DNA from: Gautieria morchelliformis
Lineage: Eukaryota > Basidiomycota > Agaricomycetes > Gomphales > Gomphaceae
NCBI GenBank assembly: GCA_015179125.1
Contig: WHVA01000394.1
Coordinates: 1 to 64,000, forward strand
Reading direction: 5' to 3'
DNA length: 64,000 bases
Positions 45,867-54,608 of this stretch are shown piece after piece (position 1 is the first letter of the stretch; each line of letters opens with the position of its first letter). The notes below the pieces were generated by a model. That model was given only the letters and a program-made list of their open reading frames with translations. It was not told where the DNA came from and ran no database searches. The position numbers and the translations under genes were made by a program.

Positions 45867-45998
45867 TTAGTGTAAGGGCTGCTGCCCATCCCCGTAGTGT
45901 GGGTGCATTGGTGGGAGCGTTAACTCCCAATCTCAGGCTGGCGGCAATTGGTGCCGGTCGAGCAGCCCAAGGCTGCCGAGCGTCGGGAGGTGGTACGT
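45867..45998 (-). pseudogene. Duplicated last exon of the modular gene, with an internal stop
   Basis: Preceded by the same acceptor (ccttgcag) as exon 4 of the gene at 47266-47892, it reads YHLPTLGSLGLLDRHQLPP, then an in-frame TGA where exon 4 has Trp, then DWELTLPPMHP and QQPLH with TAA. The intron sequence before it (atttcgcggagctgacaac) is also copied. The duplicated unit is therefore part of intron 3 plus exon 4. It lies beyond the tandem array at 46617-47220. Confidence 0.65.
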
Positions 45999-46616
45999 CT
46001 GCAAGGGCAGTTGTCAGCTCCGCGAAATAAAAAGGACAATGTCATGGTGGATGGAGATGGTTTGTTTTCCTTACGCGAAGGAAGTCAGTTACCTACCTCT
46101 GAATATCTTAATACAAGTGATTGATAACGTGATATGTCCTCGACACGTCTGAATTTGTCTCGTGTATACGTTCGACCCCGATACAAACGTATTCGTCCCC
46201 GGTAGCCAATCGATGAATTACAGCTGTTCAACCGCACCGGAGTGCCCGACAAATGATGACATTGCAGAACCCCCGATGGCACAGGACAAGAAGTACACTA
46301 CAGACCTCCGATAGCACAGGACAAGAAAGCGACATTACACAAGACCAAAGCAAACGCCAGACACAGCAAACATGAAACAAATGAAATCAAGAACAAAACA
46401 AAGCAAAAACAAAAGCAAAATTTTAAAACACCCTGCAGGGTGACGTCCACGATCGACTTCTATTCGACAGTAGTTTTCTGGATTTCTCAAACGAAAAGAA
46501 ATCCGTACATCCACCCGCAGTCGCAACCCGGACGTTGCCTGACTATAGGCGGGTGAATGCGTCTCTAACCATCGCTTGTGTACTGCCGATTGCAGTTACT
46601 AATACGCGCAGAGTGG

Positions 46617-47220
46617 GGGAAAGCATGACCTACCTGGTCAGTCCGACCAGGCTCTGCCGCAGCAGCCCCAGCCGCCGCCGCATCTCCACCTGGGCCTGTC
46701 GTTCCGCGGACTAGATAATAAAGCACGTAAGTAACGACACAGAACGGCGCAGACACAGAGGAGCCCATGTCCTCTTGCGAGTCACGACTCCATCCCTGGC
46801 CCGTATGCGCATTGGGGGAAAGCATGACCTACCTGGTCATCCCGACCAGCCTCTGCCGCCGCAGCATCTCCACCTGGGCCTGTGGTTCCGCGGACTAGAT
46901 AATAAAGCACGTAAGTAACGATACAGAACGGCGCAGACAGAGAGGAGCCGATGGCCTCTCTCGAGGCACGACTCCATCCCTAGCCCGTATGCGCATTGGG
47001 GGAAAGCATGACCTACCTGGTCATCCCGACCAGCCTCTGCCGCAGCAGCCCCAGCCGCCGCAGCATCTCCACCTGGTCCCTGTGGTTCCGCGGACTAGAT
47101 AATAAAGCACGGAAGTAACGACACAGAACGGCGCAGACACAGAGGAGCCGATGTCCTCTCGCGAGTCACGACTCCATCCCTGGCCCGTATGCGGACAGCG
47201 GGGAAAAGCATGACCTACCT
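46617..47220. repeat. Tandem array, three units of about 183-202 bp
   Basis: Units start at about 46617, 46814 and 46997 with ggggaaagcatgacctacct and a truncated fourth begins at about 47199. Each holds a CAGCAGCCCCAGCCGCC-type Pro/Gln-like core, ccgcggactagataataaag, and ends gactccatccc...gtatgcg. Differences between units are small indels in the CAG/CCG core. Flanking copies of gactata(a/g)gcgggtgaatgcgt lie at about 46541 and 47221. Confidence 0.8.
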
Positions 47221-47265
47221 TGACTATAAGCGGGTGAATGCGTCCCCAGCCATCCCCGATTAGAC

Positions 47266-47892
47266 TTAGTGCAAGGGCTGTTGCCCATGCACCATCGCGG
47301 GCCCATCCCCGTTAGGTGGGTGGATGGGTGGGAGTGTTAACTCCCAATCCCATGGCGGCGGCAGTTGGGGGCGATCCAGCAGCCCGAGGCTGCGGATCGT
47401 GGGAAGTTGAAACGTCTGCAAGGGCCGTTGTCAGCTCCGCGAAATAAAAAAGTCATGGTGGATGGCGGAGAACATGAACATGCATCATGTACTCACATTT
47501 GGCATCGGTGGGCCAGGCAAATCCCACTGTTGTGGGTTGAGAATCGGAGGGAGCGTTAGCTCCCTCGGCTGTAGTGGCCGCGGTGGCGGCTGCTCGTACA
47601 GCCCGAGGCTGCCGAGGGTAGGGAGGTTTTGAGTCTGGCACCGCTCTCAGTTCAAGCAGGGAGAGCGCGTGATATTTGTGTACTCACGTTAAGCGCCCGA
47701 GGACGCTGCCAGTCCCCATGTTGGTGTTGCTGCATGGGAGGGAGGGTGAGGTTCCCAACCGACGCTGGCCGCGAGGGCTGATGTTCACGCAGCCCGAGGC
47801 TGCTGAGACTAGGCAGAATCTGCACGTACTGTGAGTTCCAGCAGTGGTAGCATGAGAACGGTACTCACGTTGGAAGGGCCGGGACGGGACAT
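47266..47892 (-). CDS. Unrecognised modular protein encoded by four phase-0 exons
   Basis: Exons on the minus strand: 47892-47869, 47819-47688, 47634-47497 and 47415-47266, separated by GT-AG introns of 49, 53 and 81 nt. The total is 147 residues. Exon 1 is only eight codons (MSRPGPSN). Exons 2-4 each encode one 44-49 residue module with LPSLSSLGL, LPTLGSLGL or LPTIRSLGL near the start and LTLPPM or LTLPPI near the middle, plus a Trp (DWQ, WDL, WDW). All exon borders are phase 0, so modules can be gained or lost without changing frame. Pro-rich and probably disordered, apart from the two motifs, which look like short linear binding motifs. The same module starts the divergent zinc-finger gene at 49016. 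No family recognised. ATG chosen because it alone keeps phase. Confidence 0.7.
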
Positions 47893-48967
47893 TTGTGGTG
47901 GATGTGAGTTGGGTCGTTGGGTGGCAGGACGGAACAAAGGAATTTATATTCGAGCAAGTACGCCATTGTTCCGCTGATGAGCGCTAGGTTCAAAGTCCGC
48001 CTTCGGCCGAAACAGCTCCCTAACATAACAAGTATAAGCGACGTCAATGGAATCGAAAAAAGATAACGGCTGGCTTGTCTATTCAGCGGTCACCCGGGCC
48101 CAGCCCTAAGTACAGCTCGTCACTGAGCTACCCAGCAGACAAAGGCATATCAGCGCACCTGAGCTATGGATGCGCTCTGCCGCCACACCCTGCCAACCTC
48201 TGAGGTAGAACAGGCTTTTCACCTAAGGTCAGGATCATTTGATGGAAAAACTTCACCAGCGCCAATTAGCATTCTCTTAGGCGGGAGTGCTTGCAAGAAA
48301 TCATAATACTAATAATCGCAAGCACAGCCTCAATGGTCCGGGGTCGAGACGACTTCACCGTATGTAACTAGTAGAGCAATCGCTATGGGGTGGGAAGAAC
48401 TGAGCTGGCAGATTCTGGTCTGGAGGCCGAAGCTTTGTGTACCGGGGACAACCCACCAGCTGTACCCTTTTTTGAGCATCGATCATCGAGGCAGGGACAA
48501 TTCTCAGAGAAGCGAGGCAGAAAGCGGAACGATACAAACAGACTGCGATAATGCTTACTGTGAAGTTGAGTGTAATTTTCACGCGGAACCACCATCAGCG
48601 GCCCGGGATTCGTCCGCGGCGCTCTGGAACCGTCTTTCGCAGTTGATTTGGGTGACCAAACGTGTCTGTCCATGAGGCTTTCGAATAAGTGCGATCTCGT
48701 CCGGGGATGGCCGAGTCGCCTGCCCTTCTTTATCCTGCCACCCACATCCAACCTCGTCCATCCTGTCCCTAAGATGAAGCATCTTGCCCAAGTCCCAAGA
48801 TACACCACGCGCGTTGCGGGAGGCACACGTGCGCTGTTCCCCACCCGACTCTCAGCTCGCCCCGCTGTAAGTACCCGCCGCGATCACTTACGCCAGTTTT
48901 ACCATTCTCACCTTGATCAACACGCCTCTTCCTCGCAGTCAGGCGCGATCACCACACATCCAAAATA
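47893..48967. other. Intergenic region between the divergent modular genes
   Basis: About 1.1 kb separates the two divergent starts and should hold both promoters. Open frames here (for example 48383-48844 minus, 48648-48977 plus) overlap on opposite strands and show no recognisable domain. No motif is asserted. Confidence 0.3.
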
Positions 48968-49004
48968 TGAAGTGTGAAGTTGGGGGCCGCAGCTTCACAC
49001 TTCA
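48968..49004 (+). promoter_or_regulatory. Perfect 12-bp stem-loop just upstream of a start codon
   Basis: TGAAGTGTGAAG (48968-48979) and CTTCACACTTCA (48993-49004) are perfect reverse complements around a 13-nt G/C-rich loop. The stem ends 11 bases before the ATG at 49016. In RNA it would be a 5'-UTR hairpin able to hinder scanning; in DNA it could be a dimeric protein site. Confidence 0.6.
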
Positions 49005-49015
49005 CCACGACTACA

Positions 49016-49780
49016 ATGTCTCATAGCGACTTTGCCGTCAACTTCAATGTAAGTACCATCATCATGCTCTCCCTGCCAGAACTAACGGCAGGTGCAGGTG
49101 AAACTGCCCACTATCAGCAAGCTCGGGCTGCTTAAACAGCAGCCCTCGCAGCCGGCAGTGTCGGCTCGGGATCTCACCCTCCCTCCCATCCAGCACCCAC
49201 ACCAGTGGGACTGGTTGTGTCCCGGACGGACACAGTCGGATGGTAGCCCCAGACGCCATCCAGCACGCCAACGAGAGTGCTCTCGACGGCACCACGCTAT
49301 CGCACTCGGCCTGAACTCCTGACTCCCATCGACTTGATTGTCAGGGATAGGATGTGTAACTATGTTTCTCTGCAAGGAGAAGTCTGCGGCGAGACTTCGA
49401 GCTGTCAACGAAATGGTGACATAGCCAAGCATTGGCTCACGCGCCATGCGATGTGGGAGTTGAGAAGGATAGAGGAAGGGCAGATAGCGCTGTCCCAGGC
49501 AACCACCATCAACACGGAGGCGAGGATGCATGTTGCCAACAGATTCAGGTCACGCTGCCCACACCCCTGGTGCCGAAACCCAACCTGCTACTATGTGAGG
49601 CCGGAGGCCCTCACTGAACACCTAACAACCTGCAGAGCCGGGCCATACTTGCCTCCTCGAAGCCGTGAAGCAGCAAAGCAGTTGGCTCGTGAGCTGCTGG
49701 CGGAGATTGTCCAATATGATCGGGAGTTGTTTAGGAACAGGTATGAGGCAGCGGTGTGGAGGATTCTCCATGCAAGGTGA
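49016..49780 (+). CDS. Zinc-finger-like protein with one N-terminal LPTI..LGL module
   Basis: Exon 1 (49016-49048) encodes 11 codons (MSHSDFAVNFN) and ends phase 0 at GTAAGT. The next exon starts at 49092 or 49098 and gives VKLPTISKLGLLKQQPSQPA, then LTLPPIQ and WDW, the same module as the divergent gene. The main domain lies at 49277-49780. It has MCNYV...VCGE...CQRNGDIAKHWLTRH (C...C...H...H) and a second cluster CPHPWCRNPTCYYVRPEALTEH followed by C, suggesting two zinc-binding fingers of a fungal C2H2-like type. Joining the two parts needs a 35-nt intron (49243-49277) or a frameshift, so that junction is uncertain. A DNA-binding role is inferred. Confidence 0.5.
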
Positions 49781-50063
49781 TGTAGATGACAGGTGGCTGG
49801 CTTGCGACCATCGATACGACGATGGGACTTTGTGGATCGTAGGGACAACATGTAGACCATGACGTGTAAATTTGTCCGGTCTTGGCCGAGATCAGTAAGC
49901 TGCTGTAGCGTCCATTCGGAATTGCCCGCTGTCATGACCGAGGCCTTGCTCGCTATGAAGAGATGAGCTCGGGTGATCATTGCGTCATTAGTTAAATACC
50001 TGAGTCCGGTAAAGTAACTCAAAAGGTATTGGCTCTGTATACAGCTTGACACGCGTTGCTATT

Positions 50064-50525
50064 AAGTTATTTAACAGGGGCGCGGGTTAGCACAGGTGGA
50101 ACTGACCCAAACCAAGCGCCCGTTTGGGATCACGCGAAGGGAGAGCCTCCAGGTTCGAATCCCCCCCTCCCCATTTGTAGCAGTAATTACTACAATGGTT
50201 CACCCCTCTGATAGGTGTCAATAAGTGTTAGGATTACGAGGCTCCTGGACTTCCACCTGGCATATAAGACCTACTGAAACTGACCGGTACTGATATGTAT
50301 CTAAGGTGATTAGGCATTGTAAACAAACAGGAAGTATCCTATGTTGGTGCCAGCATATCTCTGGCTTACTTCGGTAACTACGATACCCTAGCATGTAAAA
50401 CACTTTGATTACTCTATTCCGCGTTCCGGGTAGAGACTGCCTATATAGGGCCCGACCCCAAGGTGGCAGTATAATAAACGGAATTCAAAAAAAAAAAAAA
50501 AAAAAAAAAAAAAGTTATTTAACAG
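50064..50525 (+). mobile_element. tRNA-derived SINE with poly-A tail and 14-bp target duplication
   Basis: The 14-bp direct repeat AAGTTATTTAACAG flanks the element at 50064-50077 and 50512-50525. The head has an A-box-like ttagcacaggtgg (about 50089) and a perfect B box GGTTCGAATCC (about 50153), as in pol III promoters. A body of about 320 bp follows and ends in a run of about 25 A (50487-50511). Target duplication, pol III boxes and poly-A tail together indicate LINE-mediated insertion. The intact duplication and long A tail point to a young event. Confidence 0.82.
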
Positions 50526-50659
50526 GTCATTCTATGATAGTAGTATCGGTCAACTGAGACTCCTCAGCAACGTTAAAGTAAGTGCCTCCACGTCAACTCC
50601 GCTCCATGCTGCACTCAATCGCCTTTGTCTGTGGTTGTAGTGTCGCCTTGATTGTTTAG

Positions 50660-51167
50660 ATATACCTCTCAATCAACCGCGTCGACCTCGCTAAAAAGGA
50701 ATTTGACCGTGCCCGAAGCGGAAAACGATCTCCTTCTGCAACAAATCGAAGCTTCCGTCGGCCGGTCTTCTCACCGGTAAGGACTCATACTCAAATCCAC
50801 GTGGAGTAGTTGCACAATCCGTCACTGTCCTCGGCGCATATGTTGGTCTCGCGCGGTGTCACACATCTACTTCGGGGCGAATTCCCTGAGGCGCAGTCAG
50901 ACTTCTTGGAAGCGCAGGAGTTCGCGGCGTGACAGCCGACGCGCTTGCTGGAAGTATCGCCTCGGAATTAGGATCCAAAACAAACGTGGATGCGCTCTGG
51001 AGGTATGTAAACCGTGACCTATGCAGTTGATACTATTCCTGACCATCCGCCTACAAAGCGAGTATCCGAAACATCCCTTGGTAGTATCTGCTTGACAAAA
51101 AGATACCGAGTTCGATGAGTTGGCGGCGAAGTTCAGTGTCCCTCCCCTCGCCGCTCCTGCAGCATAG
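50660..51167 (+). pseudogene. Decayed coatomer epsilon subunit gene, C-terminal half
   Basis: Coatomer epsilon (COPE, yeast Sec28) is a helical-repeat subunit of the COPI coat. Segments in order: INRVDLAKKEFDRARS, AENDLLLQQIEASVG, GKDSYSNP, NPSLSSAHMLVSRGVTHLLR, GEFPEAQSDFLEAQ, ADALAGSIASELG, ALW, then intron 51003-51058 (56 nt), then SEYPKHPLVVSA and FDELAAKFSVPPLAAPAA with TAG at 51165-51167. The frame changes at least three times and a TGA interrupts after VVSA. The N-terminal half is missing. The SINE lies just upstream. Confidence 0.7.
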
Positions 51168-51467
51168 ATATAAATTCAGTATCCTCTTTCCATCTTATCG
51201 TGTGGTGGTCTAAGATCCTATGCCTCTCTGAGGTGAAAATTATGTAGTGGTCTTTAATGCTTAAATTTGCGGTGGTCAAGGTGCCTACAACTTGGCTAAG
51301 GTTCTCCAAATAGCAGGTGCAACATCAGTATCAGGCAATCTAGAATCCGCTCACCAATTCCAGTCTTCCGTTCGAACCAGCATTATACCAGATGTCAGCC
51401 ACTTCAGTCATTTTACTTGCTATGTCTTGGGCATTGATGTAAGTGTCAGCCGCACCCCTCGCGGCCT
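51168..51467. promoter_or_regulatory. Region upstream of the BTB gene
   Basis: A 300-bp stretch between the COPE remnant and the BTB start. tagatataaatt near 51167-51178 is TATA-like. A splice-donor-like gatGTAAGTG at 51436-51443 may mark a 5'-UTR intron. Nothing else is supported. Confidence 0.3.
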
Positions 51468-52607
51468 ATGACCGCTATGTCTTCCATGGACGAGCTCGAG
51501 GTCTGCGCGGTAAGGTGCCATGAAGATCTCTGTTTCAAGGACGGCAACGTCATCCTTGTCGCCGAGGGCATCTGCTTCCGCCTTCACAGAGGGCAACTCA
51601 CGAGGCACTTGGATGTGTTCAGAGGGATGATGAGCATTCCTCAGCCAGTCAACGCGCTTTCGATGGATGGCTGTCCCATCATTGTGTTGCACGACAGGGC
51701 CCAGGAGCTGGCATACGTGCTGAAGGCTGTTTATGATGATGGCTTGTAGGTTCATGCTACACACAAACATTATTTGTATTATTCACTCACCGCTACTGCG
51801 AGACACAGATACTTCGCAGACAGAGTGGTGGTCGATTTTACCGCCATATCTCCTGTCTTGCGTCTGTCAACCAAATACTTCTTCGGACGTCTGCGACGAC
51901 GCGCCTTGGCCCGGCTCCGGCTAGACTGGCCCTCCACGCTCACCAAATGGGAAAACAGAGAAAGAGTAACGCCATATGCATGGCTTGTACGCCGACCCTA
52001 TCCTAGTCATCGATCTGGCTCGCGAATTGTCCCTTCCTTCCTTGCTGCGTGCAGCTTTCTACGATTGTCGCGTTGCACTCCAGCTCGTATCCTACAGGGC
52101 TCCACAGTGACCCCAGATGGACAGAGGGCGTTTCTCAGTAGAACCGACCTCATGCTTGTCTTCCAAGGAAAAGAGGCTTGTCAAAATTTCGTATCCATGG
52201 TGATCCCCAGCGAGCTCGAGGGAAGACGCCCGACTCCTTGGTGTCTTAAGGTCAACGACAACGACAGTGAAGTCTGCCGAGAGACATTCGCCCTAGTCAC
52301 GTACGAGTCAATGCGTGCAGTGAGCGGCTTGACTTCGAGTCGGGGGGATGACCCGCTATTTATGCTACAGTGTGTTATCGAACTGCAAAGTCGGGAAACG
52401 GGCACATCTGTTGCTGAAAAACCAGCAGCTAGAGGGTGCGAGATGTGTAGAGATGACTTGCGGGCGACGATTCAGAGAGCCAGAGAGACTATTTGGGATA
52501 GAATTCCAGGATGGTTTGCATGGCATCAATGTGATGATGTTGGAAGACTTTTGAGGGCCTGCAGGGACTTTATCTGGTATTCTAGTTTTTATATATTTAG
52601 GTATTAG
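51468..52607 (+). CDS. BTB/POZ-domain protein of the mushroom-expanded type
   Basis: Two exons: 51468-51745 and 51809-52607, with a 63-nt GT-AG intron that joins ...YDDGL to YFADR in frame. The N-terminal BTB fold shows FKDGNVILVAEGICFRLHRG and VFRGMMSIPQP, then CPIIVLHD and LKAVYDDG. Exon 2 continues with LRLSTKYFFGRLRRRALARL and LDWPSTLTKWENRE, a hallmark of a large Agaricomycete family, and a Cys-containing tail (CEMCRDDL). BTB domains mediate dimerisation and often cullin-3 binding; the role of this family is unknown. About 358 residues; looks intact. Two further ATGs lie within 12 bases of the first. Confidence 0.82.
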
Positions 52608-52662
52608 GTATCCTGGTCTTTAGTTTGAGGTATACTATCGAGCTGGCAGTTTCCGCAGCGTC

Positions 52663-53474
52663 ATGTCAAAGACTGCGTGGTCACGGTCTTCCAGCGTACC
52701 CTCAGATCGTATACCCCCTTCTCGCACCCCCACTCCAAAACGCAACAAAGGAAAGGGAAAGGACAATCATCCACCGAAAAGCAAGGAGGTGCTAAGACTT
52801 GAAAGTCAGTTGGAGAGTCTGAAATCTTGGACAACGGGGAAGGATCCCAAGGGCGGATGCTTTTGCCAAGGTCAGCCATGGATGTCTCCATCCTACCATA
52901 CGTTTATTTTCCCTCGGCCAGGGTACATACACTGTCAAAGTATACCCCCATCTGCTTGCAATGTGGACTCGTGTTATGCTCGCTGCACGAGCCTTTCTAT
53001 CCCTGTCCACACTGTTCTTCGTCTGTCACATCACCAGCCTCCCGCGAGGCCCTCGTTCAAACGCTCAGCACCGAATTAAGCAATGTTATAATGCGAGAAG
53101 CTGAACAGCGAGAGCAAGAACAGCTTGAGCTGCAAAGAGCCGCAGGCGCCTTCCCCACGCTTGCCACGACGACGGGCAGCCCCCAGGTTGCTACACCCCC
53201 CTAGCCTCGCAAGGTTCTATCACTGAACGCTCAGACTCGGAAAGTTACTGTCGCTTTTTACATCGCGGCACCGGTACGAGCACGTGCTGTTGCGGAAGTA
53301 ACAGAAGAGGCGGAAATCACGCTCCTCCCCCTCCTAAAGAGGTCGAAACCGCAGGAGGTTCTCCGATGGCAAAATTTGAGGGATGGCGGTATGAAGTATG
53401 TGCCCCCGGTGGCCCAGAGTACCTCCGAGGGCTCACGGAGTAGACGAAGAAGAAGAAAGGGAGTACAGTCCTGA
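52663..53474 (+). pseudogene. TRIP4/ASC-1-type C2HC5 zinc-finger protein with an in-frame stop
   Basis: TRIP4 (activating signal cointegrator 1; yeast RQT4) acts in ribosome quality control and transcription co-activation. Exon 1 (52663-52870) starts MSKTAW and ends with GGCFCQ. An intron follows (52871-52921). Exon 2 gives HTLSKYTPICLQCGLVLCS and FYPCPHC, completing the C2HC5 finger. The frame then runs through AAGAFPTL, hits TAG at 53202-53204, and continues 89 codons (PRKVLSLNAQTRKVTVAFY, LRDGGMKYVPP, SRRRRKG), which are typical C-terminal TRIP4 motifs. The splice as drawn is one base out of frame. Recent loss of function or sequence errors are both possible. Confidence 0.7.
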
Positions 53475-53559
53475 GATTTATTGACGGAGCACGAAGGTAT
53501 TGAGCAAGAAATTCATTCAATTAAAGATTGTAAATGACTAAGGCCTGAATGTAAGAAAA

Positions 53560-54077
53560 TTAGTGATGGCCAAGGCCAATGTTCTGCGTCGCCGACGTCC
53601 ACAGTGTCCACTTTGTAATTTTCATGAAATTGGATATATATTTAAACTGATGGTGCGAGAAGGACTTTGCTTCGATATCCAGCAGCGTGAAAAGGCCATG
53701 TGCGTCGGTGCAACTGTCAAGGGATAGGACGACCTTCTCGACGGCCTCCCGCTCTCCCTCCCAGACCATGTCCACAACGAGGGCCCTGTACTTCTTGACG
53801 ATCTCTTCATTTGTCAGCGGCGTCTTCACGCCCCTCGCTTCACGACGATGACGCTCAGATGTTGCTCGCCCTCCAAATAGCGTATCGTCACCCTCGTGCA
53901 TAGCGCCTTTTCCCGCCCGAGCCCGTCAAATTCTGCCTGGTGGCGCCCGTCAACTTGGGAGATGAGCTCCCACAGCTCGGGCCAGTTGTGGTTCGCCTCG
54001 CCGAACGTTTTCATCGTGACCGCGCCGTCGGTGAGCTGAGCCGCGGCGACGTAGCCTGCTTCCACATAGATAACCAA
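53560..54077 (-). pseudogene. MmgE/PrpD family C-terminal fragment
   Basis: MmgE/PrpD proteins include 2-methylcitrate dehydratase and cis-aconitate decarboxylase. The minus-strand reading has AQLTDGAVTMKTFGEANHNW, RVTIRYLEGE, then after a one-base frame change near 53830-53850, KTPLTNEEIVKKYRALVVDM and EAVEKVVLSLDSC. These match the C-terminal domain. The N-terminal catalytic domain is not present; upstream sequence (54078-54368) is unassigned and then interrupted by copia H. The gene ends convergently with the TRIP4-type gene. Confidence 0.65.
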
Positions 54078-54368
54078 GGTGATGTCAGGCTATTGAAAAT
54101 GACACGAACAGGTCTCTGCATGTGATGACGAACCTTCGCATGATCGTTATGCTAGCAGCGCAGCTCAAATTTTCCTATCCCTCTTCTTGGCTTTCTTCTG
54201 CCGCTAATGCGCTCGCCAACTATGCTTCTCGTTACATGTACTCCCGCCCGTTTGAATCTGCCCCTTATCTAAACCGGCAGCACATCTCGCCCCACCATCA
54301 GACCACTGGTATCAGATGCACCCTCACACGCGCCGACCTCCCTTTACCGCCCTGCTCTAAGCCCTCTG

Positions 54369-54608
54369 TGTTAGCGTTAGTGTTAGTAAGCAGAGAACGC
54401 ACGGACCAGGACGCTATTATATAAGCTCGCTAGAATATCGTCGCACCTCAGTGAAACTGCCGTTCACTGAGGTGAGACTTACCTATCGTTGGACAGACAG
54501 TTTACTTACCATATCCCCATAGATAACCTGTCTTTAGGTACTTAACTATATAGATAGTGAAACTGCCATTCACTGAGATAACCTGTCTTTAGCGCAAAGA
54601 CATTTTCA
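54369..54608 (+). repeat. 5' LTR of copia H
   Basis: It begins TGTTAGCGTTAG and ends CATTTTCA. A TATA-like tattatataagc lies near 54414. Partner at 58945-59184. Confidence 0.92.

Noticed and set aside
46565-46825. Coding exon on the minus strand within the tandem array
   Set aside because: The frame is created by the repeat unit, is not kept in phase between units and has no motif of the neighbouring modular gene.
46617-47220. CRISPR-like array
   Set aside because: Units are long, contiguous and lack unique spacers; this is a eukaryotic minisatellite.
53317-53520. Minus-strand 67-codon frame
   Set aside because: It is antisense to the conserved C-terminal part of the TRIP4-type gene.
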